From the NCBI RefSeq assembly GCF_000208745.1, contig NC_030858.1, positions 7,242,335-7,306,334 of the forward strand: DNA of 64,000 bases. Reading direction: 5' to 3'. Origin of the DNA: Theobroma cacao (Eukaryota; Streptophyta; Magnoliopsida; Malvales; Malvaceae). Both the position numbers and the translations under genes were made by a program. The notes below the pieces were generated by a model, which ran no database searches, was not told where the DNA came from, and was given only the letters and a program-made list of their open reading frames with translations. Numbering within the stretch: the stretch's first letter is position 1; every line of letters begins with the position of its first letter. Positions 1-13,275 of this stretch are shown in pieces.

Positions 1-1322
1 AAGATTTTGAGATGTTGCTTTCGTGTTTAACCTGGAAATATTATCTTGAATTGACTGTATCATGTCAGGATCCTAAGCAGAACGTTGGTTTAACCTTAAT
101 GATTTGCAGAATAGTAAGTTTGAATGATTTGAAACGGATCAAAAAATTGATGATGAGTGAAAGGTGACAGTGAAAATCAGCATATTGTCCTCTGATTTTT
201 TTCCTTTCGGCATAATCGGTGAGAGAGACCAAAGATAGAGTCGGGCCTAAGATAATACGGCCAAAAAAGTCTAAAATGGCGCCGACGGGTAGCATGCAAC
301 GCTGCCACAGCCTACAGGAATTCCATTGAGGGTTGCTCTGTTAAAGCGGTACATTTCGCTGTAATGTCACGTGATCGATTCCCTTCCATCCTAGACTATC
401 TGCTAGTATTCACATTTCATTTTGCATACAAAATTCAGTCCATTTGTTTTTGTTTTTCATCCTCTTCACCAATTTTCATTTTTTAGTTTTTCCTTTCCGT
501 TGAACAAGTAAGGAGGGTCAAAGCAATTAAAGTCAGGCCCAGGAATCTGGTGGTTGCAGGCTGGGCTAGTACAATGCTGGCCCATAACGTTGACACTGCA
601 AGACTTAGGCTTCGATTGCCTAAATGAATTGTCAGCAAGTCAGCAGGAAAGGAGGGGAAAAAAAAAAAAAAGGAAGAAGCCTAAGTTGGCATCTCTTCCC
701 TAGGAAATTAAAGGTGTTCATTACTGCCTTTTCTGTGGGTATATATTCACACAACAGTTGTATTTTTTCTTACATTGGTGAGGACTTGAATTGCATAATT
801 GTTATCATGCCTGGAGACTACGTGCATCCATGACGTACAAAAAGACATTTATTCGTGCCACAATTTCTCTTTTTGTTGTGTTCACTTTGTGCCAAACTTA
901 ATTTAATACAACGCATTGGGGCCTTCATTCAGATAGTTGGGGTAGGTGAGAATTTCGGTCAAGATTTTAGATTCAATTTTTTATTTTTATTCTTTTAATT
1001 ATAATATATAAAACGTGGAATAATTTAGCTCAAAAACAGAAACGGCTGTCACATGTGGAATTTCCAAACTTTCATTTTAAAACATCAATTTGTGTACTGT
1101 TCTGTCTTACATTTGAATTTTGGTTCTTTAGGTCAAATTCATTTAGTTTTTTACACATCACACGCCTATTGTAAAGTTTATATAATAGGATACTAATTTA
1201 TATTGAATTTTGCAATGGATTGGAGGAAAGTAAAAATAAACTATACTAATTTATATAAATGAGGGTATTTATCACAATATTTTTTTTAGTACAATACGAT
1301 CACAACATTAGTTTGTTGATTT
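1..1322. other. Intergenic stretch, no gene supported
   Basis: No convincing coding exon, RNA gene or repeat boundary was found. A minus-strand open frame of 76 codons (65-295) has no recognisable motif. The bases before 300 could belong to the untranslated end of a gene outside the window, but nothing proves this. Confidence 0.5.
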
Positions 1323-1721
1323 TGGCATAATATGTTTAAAAATCCCCTGAATTATTAAAAAAATTCAAATAAATCATTATATTTCTATTACGTTTAATTA
1401 AGTTATTATATTTTTGTTGTTAGTCAAATTAACTAAAATGTCACTTATAATTTTATACCAATGAGACATTTACATAACAAGTTAAAAAAGTCAAGTGGAT
1501 ATATTATCATGTTATGTCGCGTTATCATCCATTATAATATATTAACATATTATATCAACGTCATGTAATATAAAAATGACAAGTGACATTTTGATTAATA
1601 ATAGTTAGTAAACCATTAGTTATAAATTAATTAAAAATAAAAATATAAAATCTTGATTGAACATAATAAAAAAATAAAAAATTATTTAAATAATTTATAA
1701 ATTATTTTAAGTATTATGCTG
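1323..1721. mobile_element. MITE, family 1, copy A
   Basis: About 400 bp of AT-rich sequence with imperfect terminal inverted repeats. The left end reads GGCATAATATG and the right end, reverse-complemented, AGCATAATACT; inside both ends is a stretch related to ATTCAAATAA / TTATTTAAATAA. The interior (a TGACAAGTGACATTTT-like segment, then a TTAGTTATAA-like segment) is shared with copy B at 2587-3940, which is what makes this a repeat family. No coding capacity. Superfamily not assigned because no clean target duplication was seen. Confidence 0.6.
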
Positions 1722-2586
1722 TTGATTTTTAAATTTTAGCTAATTTAATTCTCCAAGTTTCTGCAGGATAAAATTCCAAATAAGCTCTTGAAATGTTTTG
1801 AAATTTTCAATCAAGTGCTCATCACTTATATTTAAAAAACATATTCAACTCTTCAACTGCTACCAATTACGTAAAAGTCTATATTTAATTCAGTCAGCAG
1901 CATGAGCATGCTAAAGCCTTTAGGCCTTGATGTATTTACATGGTCTAATTAACAAGTGAAAATATGAAATTGTGATCATCCAATAAACGAAACATGCTCA
2001 TTTGTCTTTCTTGGAGTATTCAATTTTTTATTGTGTTTTAATCGTTATTTATAAAAATCATTTGAGTTTTAACTCGAGTGATAACGGTAAATTGAGTTTA
2101 GAGTAAAGACTCTAATTTTAAGTATTATTTTTTTTTTACAAATTCAAAGTGTTATTTTTTTTTTACTCTAAAAAAAAATACTACTTGTTAAGGAGAGGAC
2201 AATTTACCAATGAGAGGATTGAATTCAAAATAACAAAATTGTCAAGGGTCGATATAAAAATCTAACTCATAAATCAGTGACAAACTCAAGATTTTGCATG
2301 AGAGTTGGTTAAAAAGTAGTCATACAAAGTTATGGATCGAGTCCATGATTTGATTCAACACAAAAATTAATTTTATACATATAATAATAGCAAAAATTAA
2401 AAACTAAGGGTTGGCTACTATCACCCCACCACCACCTTTGGTCTGTCCCTACCATTAATACTCTGTCCCTTTATTGAAGGCGATTATTGCTAGGTTTCAT
2501 CTGATTCTGATTTGGGTTTATTTTGGGATTATTGCATGTTATGGGTTTTGGCCATCTTAAGTTAATTTCTTAATTCATTATTTTTA

Positions 2587-3940
2587 GGCATAATGGTCAA
2601 ATAAGCTCCTAAACTATCCAAGAAGATTTAAATAAGTCTTTATTATTTATTGCATTCAATCAAATCCTTATACTTTTATTTCGAATCAATAAGTTCTTAT
2701 GACTAATGATTTACTAATTATCATTAATTAAAATACCACTTGTCGTTTTGTATTCAAATTATATTGACGTAACGTTGATATGAAGGGTGAAATATATTAT
2801 ATGATCATATTATCATACGATATTAGCATATCATGTTATCATTAATTATGATATGATAGTATACTATATAATAATCAATTATGATATTTTAGTACATTAC
2901 ATCAATACCTTGTGATAGAGATGTTAATATGAGCTAGCTCGGCCCAAAACCTTGTTGGTCGAGAAAATATGGGTTGGGTCGAGCCAACCAATTTTTTACA
3001 TCGGTCATCAAAACCCTAACCTAGCCCATGGGCAGAGTTGGCCCAACCCGCTTTTTTTTTTTCAAAAATAAAAAATAAAAAATATTTTTATAATTCTACT
3101 TAATAAACTCTTTATGAATAAAATTGTTTTATAATTTAACCCATAAATTGAATAATAGAAACATGTTACAAACAAATAAATTACACCAAATATAAATAAG
3201 CAAATAAATTACATCAAATATAAATAAAGTTTCAATCTTTAACACAAATTATGATCTCATCTACATAAGTATATGACCAAATAAATAGAAACTTGAAGAC
3301 TCATTTATATCTTCCTCAATTCTCATCTTCAAGCAAAATATTTGAATCTTATTTGGACAGTAGTGATGTCTCAAGATCTGAATCATTATCAATTTATCAT
3401 CTAATATTCATTTCCATAAAAGAAAAAGAGATAATGAGTTTTGATCTTAACTAAAATTATTAATTTGGCAAGTAAAGATTAAAAACATTGAAATATATAA
3501 AATAAGCATTACTATTGGTAACTAAATTATTGATTTTATATAACTAAATATACAAAATTATTAATTTATTTTTTTTCTTCTAGCTCGTAGGGTTAACCTA
3601 CCTTAACCTGAGACAGTCCACTGATCAAATGGGTTAGCTCATTTAGACCTGATTCTAATATGAGCCTAAATTTTCAAACCCAACCCACTCACCTTCAATA
3701 AAAGATGGACTGATCCAATGGGTCAGGCCCATTCTGACAGGTCTACCTTATAATATAAAATAACAAATGATATTTTAATTAAGTAAATTATTAGTTATAA
3801 GAGTTTGTTTGATTCAAAATAAAAAAATAAAAATTTATTTGGTTTAAAATAAAAATATAAGAGTTTAACGTAAAAAAAAGTATAAAGGTTTATTTAAATT
3901 TTTCTAAAAAGTTTAAGTACTTTTTGAATATTATACCTTA
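2587..3940. mobile_element. MITE, family 1, copy B, interrupted
   Basis: Same family as copy A. The left end carries GGCATAATGGTCAAATAAGC then CTCCTAAACT; the right end, read in reverse complement, carries AAGGTATAATATTCAAAAAG and then AAACTTTTTAGAAAAATTTA. The two halves (2587-2917 and 3744-3940) would join into one element about as long as copy A plus some extra bases. A different repeat at 2918-3743 separates them. No coding capacity. Confidence 0.6.
2918..3743. mobile_element. Non-autonomous element nested in MITE copy B
   Basis: About 825 bp with GGCCCA/GGGCC-rich ends (left GAGCTAGCTCGGCCC, right GGGTCAGGCCCATTCTGACA) and an AT-rich centre. This pattern is typical of a common plant MITE-like repeat. 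It is flanked by TACCTTGTGATA (2906-2917) and TACCTTATAATA (3744-3755), a 12-base direct repeat with two mismatches. This fits an aged 9- to 12-bp target duplication. Superfamily uncertain. Confidence 0.5.
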
Positions 3941-6300
3941 TTTATATAATTGTCTATCAATTACAAATAATATTATTTTTTAAAATTTTAAAATTTAATT
4001 TTAAAATATATCACTTGTTCATTTATTCAATTCAAATAAATTTATTTAATTATAAATTGAGTGTTTTCGCATTATAAATTCAAACTTTTATAAGTTATAG
4101 ATTGTTATAGGATTGGGTTTAAATTTGAGTCCAGTTGTTTCATATTTAGGTCATTTTAAATTGAGATAATTGGATTCATATTTTTGGTTTTTTCTAATCA
4201 ATTCAAGTCACATCGAGTTTGAATTCAACAAGTTTGTACAAATATTTGGATTCAACAAGATTTTATGACTTGTTAACTTAAATATTTAAATTGTTGAAAC
4301 CCGAAATGCATTAATATTACATTTAAACATGCACAAATCAATCTCATTTACCTCAATGATAAATAAATATTAAATTCAATAATTGTTGTCCTAATTTTTA
4401 CCAAAAAAAGTAGATTGAAATCTCCTTTTTCACAATAAAAAATTAAAAATTCCTCTTATCCCAATAAAAAAGGAAAAATGATAAAAAAAGCCAATGATAA
4501 GAGCTAGTGATTGATGGGTTGGCGGGTGGATCAGATCAGATCAGATCAGAAGGCTGACGATAAAGGGTCATATGATGTGGGTAATGTACGTAATAAGCTT
4601 ATAACTCTTGTATACGGCAGGCCACTTGCGCCGTACTTACCCCTATCCAAATACAAAACAAAAACAAAACTGAAAATCAAAAACTGATTCATGATACAAC
4701 AACAGGTGGGTGATGAGGTGGACCTGACTGTTACTGTAGCGGGTCTTGCTCAATATTACATTTATATTTTCCTACGACGCCCCCCCCCCCCCCCCCGCAA
4801 AAAAAAGAAAAAGAAAAAAAATAATTTATTACAAAGGGTTTTGGCCCACAACCCCAACACCACCCACCACCACCACCACCACCACCCCCTTGAAAGGGTC
4901 CACTCCCACCGCCACATGCATTTATATATATGCATATACATATACCAACATCACCGCATATATCATCATGTGATCATAATATCTTATGTTATCTTGTCTC
5001 TAAATATTTATTTAATATATGAAATTATGTTAATTATATATATTTTTCTTGCTTTTCAAAAATAAAAAAAATATGAAATAATTATGTCATTTTGCATGAT
5101 TTTTTTCTTTAAAATAAATTAAAAAGGTTGTGTTTATATGACTTGTGCGTTGATATATATTGATGAACGAAACTAAGCTCATGAATTTCATGTCACACAT
5201 ACCGTCCATGTTTACAAACAAGTTGGCTGCATGGGTCTTGTATGTTTGTTTCGTACACTTTGTCATCTCAAATTACATGTATTTCTTATTTAAAAATTAA
5301 TATATTAATAAAAGAAACTATTTGAATTAAACAATGTATGGGAAAATAGAAATATTAAGAAATTATGAATTTTTTGTTGCCTTTAATACTTTTAAATTCC
5401 CTTGTCTTTATAGAAAAAAGAAAGAGAGAGAGAAATGAAACCCAAAAGTTGAAAATGGAGAATCTAAAATTCCAAACCAAATTCATGAACAAATGAAAAT
5501 GGAAGATATTTGCTAATCATTCTTTCATGGCTTTTTGGTTCAAAATGGTCACGCTTATCATTTAGCAGCCCCATCCCATCAACATCAAAGTTTGTCCAAA
5601 GGAGTCACATCGTTGCAGCGAATTTTTAAAAATTTTTTAAACTCTGTAAGGACACCAAGTAAAAAGGCCAAAAGATAAAAATAAATAAATAAAACTCATA
5701 TTTCTTTTACTCCCGTGTTACATCTTTTCCCTTCCTTAATTGATCCCCAAAAAACACCTTATTTTAATTTGCACAACCCAAAATTACTCATTATTGATTC
5801 ACTTTATTTTCTAGAACAATCAAAGATTAACAAGGCAGAGACATTTCACAACATCCTGATTGATGATTCACTTATATTATACACAGGTTTGTGTTAAAAA
5901 GAAAGAAAAAACATCAAGATTGGGGGACCATAAACAACCCATACCTTTAGTTTCCAATAAAATTTAAAAAAAAGAGATCGTAATCACATGGTTGCATGTG
6001 ATGGGGATGGGATTTGTTTTTTTTTTCTGGGGTGGATTTTCCCTTCTTTTTATTTTTCTTCTTGTTTAATTATCCTTTCTCCATAATTTTACAATTTCTG
6101 GTTGAGTTTAATTTGTTTTCCTTTACCCATCTAACAGGCTGTGTTTTGTAACTGTACCCCACTGCGCACTCACCAGTAAAGCAGGCTCCTTTTTTTCTTT
6201 CTTCTGTGAGTAAAATGCATCATTGTGAGTGAAATAAACCCTACCCCCACCCCCCAACACACCCCCTCTCTTCCCCTCCCCCCAGGCTCTCCTCTTTCCC
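3941..6300. other. Intergenic and MIR396b upstream region
   Basis: AT-rich DNA without a supported gene. It includes a short tandem GATCA run near 4530-4550 and the C- and CCA-rich tract listed separately. From about 6000 the sequence becomes pyrimidine-rich leading into the MIR396b TATA box, so the right part is probably promoter. Confidence 0.5.
4780..4888. repeat. Low-complexity C-run, A-run and CCA repeat
   Basis: A run of 17 C (4780-4796) is followed by an A-rich stretch and a CCA/CAC microsatellite (about 4853-4888). The proline/lysine/histidine-rich open frames across it are products of the simple sequence, not genes. Confidence 0.85.
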
Positions 6301-6314
6301 TCCCCTTTTTCTTT

Positions 6315-6324
6315 CTCTATAAAG
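6315..6324 (+). promoter_or_regulatory. TATA box of MIR396b
   Basis: CTCTATAAAG lies at the end of a long C/T-rich stretch. Initiation about 30 bp downstream, near 6350, would put the start roughly 185 nt before the hairpin, a normal distance for a plant pri-miRNA. Inferred from position and sequence only. Confidence 0.55.
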
Positions 6325-6552
6325 CTGGTAGACAGATTATATGTTGGTAGAGTGGTCCATGAAACTCTGTATGGCCATGCTTTTTCTCCTTCTTCTCTCT
6401 GTCTGTCTTCCTTTTCATCACTACTCTGTGTTTTAGGTCAAGAAAAAGGCTGTGCAGATTTGAGTTTTGAGATCTGAGGTCAAGCATTTTCAGTGGATGG
6501 TTCATGGGTCTTTTTTTTTCTTTTTACTCTCTTTGAAGTCTTGGCCATGCTT

Positions 6553-6573
6553 TTCCACAGCTTTCTTGAACTT
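6553..6573 (+). ncRNA. miR396b: Mature miR396b (5p)
   Basis: 21 nt on the 5' arm, U at the first position (AGO1-type) and UU at the 3' end. This is the b form, distinguished from miR396a by its last base. Confidence 0.95.
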
Positions 6574-6643
6574 TCTTTGTGAACGACTCGATCTCAAAAA
6601 TATTAGCTTATGCTAGATAATAGCTATATAGCACACCGAGGAA

Positions 6644-6664
6644 GCTCAAGAAAGCTGTGGGAAA
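6644..6664 (+). ncRNA. miR396b star (3p)
   Basis: 21 nt on the 3' arm, pairing with the mature strand as expected for a DCL1 duplex. Confidence 0.85.
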
Positions 6665-6684
6665 ACATGGCAATTCAGGACTTT

Positions 6685-9600
6685 TTTTCCCTCGTTTCAG
6701 TACATTCAACCAAGATTTATTTCTGCAGAAAATGAAGAAATATACTCCACATCTTTTTATCCGCATACAGAGCATGGTAAGGTGTAGTCCCTCATTTTCA
6801 TCATGGCCATTTTATTTTCCTTCTGAATTATGATCCAAAATTTTTGCAGCTTTTTCTCATAGAAAAGGTTTCTGATGCTGGATTACAAGGTGGGTTTCTA
6901 ATCCTTTATCAATCTTTTCTTTTTCTTGAAAAGATAGCTTCTTCAGATAAATTAAGGAGTAGTGGAATATGGTGATTTCATTTATTTTAACTCATTTTGA
7001 CTGCAACACGTTTCTTGCCATGCATGGACATGGAGAGAATAGCAGGAATTTTTTGTATATTATATATATATATATGTATATTTATATAACATTAGAGTTC
7101 ATATGAAATTGATGTAAATCATTCTTTTTTTTCTTTCTTTTTTTTTACTTTAACTAATAGTATATCTGATTATTATTCAATCAAAATGGTGAAAAAGGGA
7201 GTTACATTTGCTGCAGAGAAGATTCCCTGCCTTTAATTCCTTTTTATCATCAATGATGATAGTTCTCCCTGTTGGCCTTTCTGGTTTTGCCCCTCTACAT
7301 GATCTCCTACATTTCTGTGGAAAAAGGTTAATCTTTGTCCCTTTTGTGACATCATTTTTTAACCACTCCCCCTCTCTCTCCCAATCTGACTGATCAATTT
7401 TTCGTTCCTTTCTCTTTCTTTTTATTTTCATTTTCTTCTTCTACTTTTTTTTTTCTCAATCTGTCGTATCCCCACACTGAGGTAGTTGAGCTCTTATGGA
7501 AATAATCCAATGTTGTATAATATATCATAATTGGGTTGGATAGCCAGGCTGCACATAGCCAACCTGTCTAAGTGATCTTAACTTTCCAACCTACTCGATT
7601 ATTTTTTTTTCCCTAACTCCTATTGTAAGATCCCTCTAACCCTAGCTCTTTCATGCATTAACTTATTGACTGCATTCCATCAATTTATCCAAAATCCCTA
7701 CTCAAACTCTGAAATTGTACATAGACAACATCCTGTTTCCTTTGATGCTACCTTCTCCTGCTAAGATAGTAAATAAATATTTTGGTTTTCTTATTATATC
7801 TTTGGAATGGTGGCTGAGTTTTATAATTGTTGTTGACCAGCCTTATCAAGGGATTTCAGACAACATAAATTCTGATTATAAATTCAGTTGAGTTTTGATT
7901 TTCAGCCCTTTTGCGAAGACGGGTCGGGACTATATGCTAATTGATGGTTATAGAATTGAATTCAAGTTTGGTATAGAGTCAAATATTGTTGAATTGAGGA
8001 AGCAATTTTGCTAGCTATAGTATGATTTATTTGACAATGTATGGCTGGAAGGGGTAAGACGATCATGACAGAAGAAGTTTCATACGTGTGAAGACAGCAT
8101 TGGCGGACAGCAGAAGAACAGCCAAGGAACATAAAGTATATCTACCTTCACAAGCACCTCTTATTCCAACTACTTTTTTTTTTGTTTGCCCCTCCCTTTT
8201 TTCCCTTCCTTTCCTTTTCTGTTTCTTTTTGGTTTTTATAGATTTCATCCAATTATGTTCTAGCAAGTAGCAAGAATATTACAGCTGAGACATTTTAACA
8301 TATACTCACTCAGTCACCGGTTCCAGGCAATGTAGTTTTCATTTGTCTTGATAATTACATTTAGTTTATTATTAGTAAGGGCAGTAGTAATATAGTATTT
8401 TTTTTTTATTTTTTTTACAGCTATACTTGAGGTCTGTAGGAAATAAAAAAGCAGGAAGCATAATTAAAGTGAGGGAAGATAAAGATGTGAAAGAAGAATC
8501 TCACCTAATAGAAAACCCCAAAAGAAAAGGCTATAATTAAGGGTGTAATCAAGATGGGGAGAAAAAGGGACCATTAGAGCAAAGCAGTGATGGGGAATCT
8601 TTCCTTAATACAAAGAAAGCTTTGGAGCATACATCATTTTGAATGTTTAGCCAAGGGAATGCTACGGGTAGAGGAAGGTCCACCAAAGAGACCAAGTTTT
8701 TGTAACAGGCCAGACAAAGGGTCATGGCAGCTTCTGTAATCTTACACCGTAGCAAACAATAATAATGTGATAATAACAATAATGCTAAAATATAGGAAAT
8801 ATAATTTGCTAATATTAGACCCCTTATATTTTCTGTAGCTTTTCATGTATTGCGGCCTATTTTCATCAGAGTGATTTTCAATTATTGGCAAAGCATGGGG
8901 AAAAGGTGACAATAATTCAAAGCCTTTTATGCATCAGTAATATACCAATTCAAAGCTGTTACCATGGTTGCTTTTGCTGTCAAATCTTGAAGCTTGCTGT
9001 AATTTGCTTTTTCCTTTCTGCTCTCACAATGCAGAAGTAAATATATATATGTATGTAGGTTACAGTATGATTTTTCTGAATTGCAGAGCTGTCATCTGAT
9101 GCTAATTGCCATGCATTTATATTGAGATGAAAATTGAAATCAGCATAAGCTGGTGATAACTAATCTTCAAGTTGTAAAAGGGTCTGCAGAATTTACATAT
9201 ATATGCAGATGGTTGAAAAGAGAGAAATGAACAGCTAACTAAGGTAGATCAGAATTGTTGTAGTGGGCTTGAATAGCACCACGCCGACATATACTCTAAA
9301 TCACCAGACATTGTTATGTGCATTTTAAAATGAAATGAGATTTCTACTTAGCCATCACCCCTGAGTGTGTATGCGTGGGCTAAATCGCCAATCATTATTA
9401 TAAGTTGAAGCTTTTGGTCAAATTTTTGTTGTTTAAAGTGGAAAGGACAAGCGACTAGTGGTGGCACGTCTCGTCTTTCCCCCAGAAAGAATGTCTCAAA
9501 TTCAAATTATAACCTTTTCCAAACTTAATTATAGGAAAACAATGATTGGAAATTTCTCTTAAGCCTGTTTCCTGAGAAACTATTCTATTTAAGCAAACAT

Positions 9601-12600
9601 TGCAAGTACTGAATCAACAAATTAGTGAGATTTTGTGGGGGAGGGAAGTGGGAGCCGTCCATGTTTTTGCACGGATTTTAGTAAAGATGCAGTCTCACAC
9701 AGGTGCTGACCCATGGTTTTGTTTCATGCTCTCAGCATTCACTTAAGCTGAGAGATTATTAACTTGGATGTATAAATAAAATCTATTCAAGGTCAATGAG
9801 ACAACTGGAGCGCCCCAATGGAATTAGGAAAAAACCAGTGAAAGATATTAGAGCTGAGAATTTGAACCTTTGGGGGAGCCATGGTCACAACTGAAAGGGA
9901 AATGGGCAAAGGCAAAGCAATAATTCCGCCCCCATGTGTTGGGGAAATTGCCCAGTCACGTCGCTTTTGAGGCATAGCTCTTGTTCATAACCATTGGAGC
10001 AATAGGACACCAAGTGAAACTGCAAGGGGCAGGGGCCTGCCCTTTAATCTGATGTGAAAGTGCGCAACAATGATAAATGGCAACTTTGTTGACCCCCAAA
10101 GGAATATATATAGGAATTTTTGTACAAAGCCAAAGTGAGCCATCATCATGAAAGTATCTTAGCCTTCAACCCCTCGGCTGCAAGAGACGAGCTGCGGACT
10201 TCGACTTCACTACTTATGACACTTCTGTAAGGATTTTCATATAATTAAGATGGAAATAACTAGGAGTCAAATTTTTGTAAAAATAGAAGGGCAAATGACT
10301 AAAATTGTAGAAATTATGACATCAATCCTCTAGCTAGTCTCCCATAATTGCTTGCTCTGCTAATCAAAGAAATTTAGAAGCATTATAACAAATTTGTCAT
10401 GATTTCTCAGAAGAATTCACTTCCCCGCTTCACTTTTTTAAAAATAAAAAGAACAGCCTAACTTGCCTACATATAAACAGCAAAACATTCAATGAATATA
10501 GCAGAAGTGTGCGACGCTGGCATTAAAGGCGCAAGAAAGTGTATACTATTTAATGTGTCGCAAGAGTGAACATGCACATGCCAAGTGAGAGTATGTATAT
10601 ATATATATATGAATACTTTAATCTATTGACATTCTACAGAGATAAATTAGTAAAATAGTATCACCTTTGTTGGTGGTGTTCTTTAAAGAGAGAAAGAGAT
10701 GAAAAAGTCCTGCAAAGAGTTGAGATTATTATTATTATTAATACCGCATTACAGCAAATAATACAAGCAATAAGACAAAGAGTTGCAGCAGTTACAGTAG
10801 TCTTAAGATACCAAGATTCAAGTAGACATTCACCAAACACAAGGTAACCACACCTTTTTTTTTTTTATCTCTTTCCATCTCTCCCTATCTTTCCCTTCCT
10901 AAAGAAAAAGGCTTATATTATAAATATTAATGGGACAAACAAATCCTTCCTTTTTGACCTGAATATAAGTGCTAGCTAGGTTGTCCAACAGCATATACAT
11001 TAGTTTAATCACAAAATTTGATCCCAACTCTTTTCTTTAAACACTTTCTTTTTGGAATAATTAATTACTTATGAACAAAGCGAAGGTAATTACAAAAGTT
11101 GAGATTAAAGTGTCAGTTAACACTCATAAATCCAAAGAATTTAAAGGAGCAATGCTCCACGTTCCATCAATCATATATAAAGTAATTTGATTGAAAACAT
11201 TATGCACCAAACAAAAGGAGCAATGATTAAAATATCAGCTACATTAGTTGGCGGTATTAAGACATGCTTGTATGGTCATATGATTAAAGTAGATAGCTAG
11301 ATCAGATGATCTGTGCATCTTCAACAAACGTGCAAAAGAGTTGGCCTCTTAACTGGATGAATTCAATTTTCTCGTGAACATCTCCGAATACAGCTAAGTT
11401 AAACATATAAAGAAGCAGGCAACTGTAAGTTAGTTAGGCTGCATATTCTACTTTCTCATCGGATTTGTTTTATGACGGTAAAAAATTATTACAAAAAAGA
11501 TATCCATATATCCCTGCATTTTAAAAAAGGAATCACTAGTTTTGTCTATGGTAGATCCACTTGTCTAATGAATAAAGCTTCATTGTTTCTACTGCCTCAG
11601 AGTAAGGCACGAACATTAATTCAGATCTGATTGTGAAACACCCAAGTACTATATATCAAGACAAGACAGCATGTTTTTGGGATAATCTAGAAGCCCTTTT
11701 CTTACAGTTAAGTTGCCCTGGACACTGTTGAAAAGAATATGTATATATAAAGGAAAAAAAGGGAAAAAAACCCTAATCTTAGCAAAATAAAAAAGTGGGG
11801 CACTCTTGACTTGATACATCAAGGTTTCTTATGTTATACAGATTCTGTTTTGATAAAAGTTTCATTTACCTAACAGCTGCACATGCAAATCCAATTGGAT
11901 GAACTTAAAGTATGGGAAACTTGAGTTGGGTGGGATCTCAAATGAGGCAGGCTAGGCTAGCTAAAGCCTAATTCCTGTGGTCCATCCAGCATTCAATAAC
12001 TGGAACTTTAATGCTTCTCATTTGAGTGGTAAGCCTATTATAGTTAAAAAAATTTCCTCAGTATAGGTAGTTTTAAGCAGTCAAAAGCAGAATAGTTGTA
12101 CACTAAAAACAGATTAAAAAAGCATGGATGCCAATTTATCAGAGTGCAGTGAATCTATATAGTCACTCACAAAAAAGAAAAATTGACTGCAATGGAATCT
12201 TTGGGGGGGTTTGGAAACGTTTAAAAATTGACTGAAGTCAATATTTATCGATGAAAGTATAACTGCAGATCAGCTGACCTGTTGCAATTTTATCTACAAA
12301 TATCAACTAAGAGCTTTTGAACCTCAAGTCCAGTGGTATGTGGAACCTACACATGGTGGCACACTATAAAACAAAGTCGAAACAATTAAGTTAAAAAGAT
12401 CCAAAACAAACTCTGAGAAGTATTCAGCAAAGACAAGAATCTAGACCTATAGAAAATTCCAAGTACCAAAACAACAGTTATCATTCTCTCTCTCTCTCTC
12501 TCTCTCTCTCCCTCTGTCTTTCTTCTCTTACAGTGTTACTGCAAAGTTGTATACCCTTACCCTTCTAATTTTCTTTGATGTACGTACAACAAGCAGCTTA

Positions 12601-13148
12601 GTTGCAGCAGAAACAGAATGGAAGCAAACAACTTGCCCTTAATTTCATCTAAACCATGAGAAACAAAGAACAGATACAGAATATTATTATGCAATCCTTA
12701 TAATGATTGCTTGGACTCTTAGTACCACAAAGAACAAAATGGAAGTAAAACAATATAACAATTCAAGGAAATCAAGATAAAGAGATTGACAATTTTAAGC
12801 TTAGACATCTCTATATGCATTCATCACATAACTCACCCGAAGAAAAGAGCACATTTAGGGTTAAGAAAAATTTTTCTCTTTAAAGCAAAGAACCATGAAG
12901 ATTTTTGACCTATAAAATATAAATTCCATGGCTGAGCAAAAAATAAAAATAAAAATTCCATTCATAGTCAAATCATGTAAGGAAAAGCATCAAAAAATCC
13001 TTGCAAGCTGATCATAATTGAAATACAAACCACAAGAAGAAGTCAAAAGAAACAAGAAAAGAATTATTAGATCAAAAGGAAAAATCAAGCAACCAAAGTA
13101 GCATTTCGAAGCATTTCAAAATCGCCCGATCTTGAACTTTTTTCCTTT
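6685..13148. other. Region between two convergent MIR396 genes
   Basis: No protein-coding gene, tRNA or recognisable transposon was found in 6.4 kb. Open frames here are short and lack motifs. The sequence is fairly unique-looking and less AT-rich than the transposon regions. The 3' parts of both primary miRNA transcripts must lie in it. Microsatellites: TA-rich near 7055-7085 and 10590-10610, and a TC tract at 12485-12511. Confidence 0.5.
12485..12511. repeat. TC dinucleotide microsatellite
   Basis: About 13 uninterrupted TC units. It lies downstream of the MIR396a hairpin on that gene's strand. Confidence 0.9.
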
Positions 13149-13162
13149 GACCCTGTCCGTAT

Positions 13163-13183
13163 CTTCCCACAGCTTTATTGAAC
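13163..13183 (-). ncRNA. miR396a star (3p)
   Basis: 21 nt on the 3' arm. The internal AAUAAAG distinguishes it from the star of MIR396b (AAGAAAG), so small-RNA reads of the two loci can be told apart. Confidence 0.85.
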
Positions 13184-13254
13184 TGCAACAACATACCCGT
13201 ATGCAGCCCACATGCAACATCACCGCCAACAAGAAGGAACGATCTAAGAAGTAG

Positions 13255-13275
13255 CAGTTCAAGAAAGCTGTGGAA
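13255..13275 (-). ncRNA. miR396a: Mature miR396a (5p)
   Basis: 21 nt, first base U, last base G, which marks the a form. Confidence 0.95.

Larger units (their letters stand above)
6535..6684 (+). ncRNA. MIR396b: MIR396b precursor hairpin
   Basis: The microRNA gene makes miR396, which guides cleavage of mRNAs for GROWTH-REGULATING FACTOR transcription factors and so limits cell proliferation in leaves and roots. The 5' arm (6553-6573) is the full 21-nt mature miR396b, starting UUCCACAGC and ending GAACUU. The 3' arm (6644-6664) starts GCUCAAGAAAGC and ends GUGGGAAA, as in the known miR396b-3p. The lower stem continues with TTGGCCATG (6541-6549) against CATGGCAA (6666-6673) and AAGTC against GACTT further out. 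One extra C in the 3' arm makes a small bulge, usual for this family. A second MIR396 gene faces it 6.5 kb away. Confidence 0.96.

Noticed and set aside
65..295. 76-codon minus-strand frame at the window edge
   Set aside because: Starts plausibly (MLPVGAILDFFG) but turns into low-complexity sequence and has no known domain.
4691..5065. 124-codon frame with proline, lysine and histidine runs
   Set aside because: It reads through poly-C, A-rich and CCA simple repeats.
8607..8627. Possible miR396-complementary site (CAAAGAAAGCTTTGGAG) between the two MIR396 genes
   Set aside because: About four mismatches over 17 bases, including one inside the seed-facing part; the core AAGAAAGCTTT is simple enough to occur by chance.
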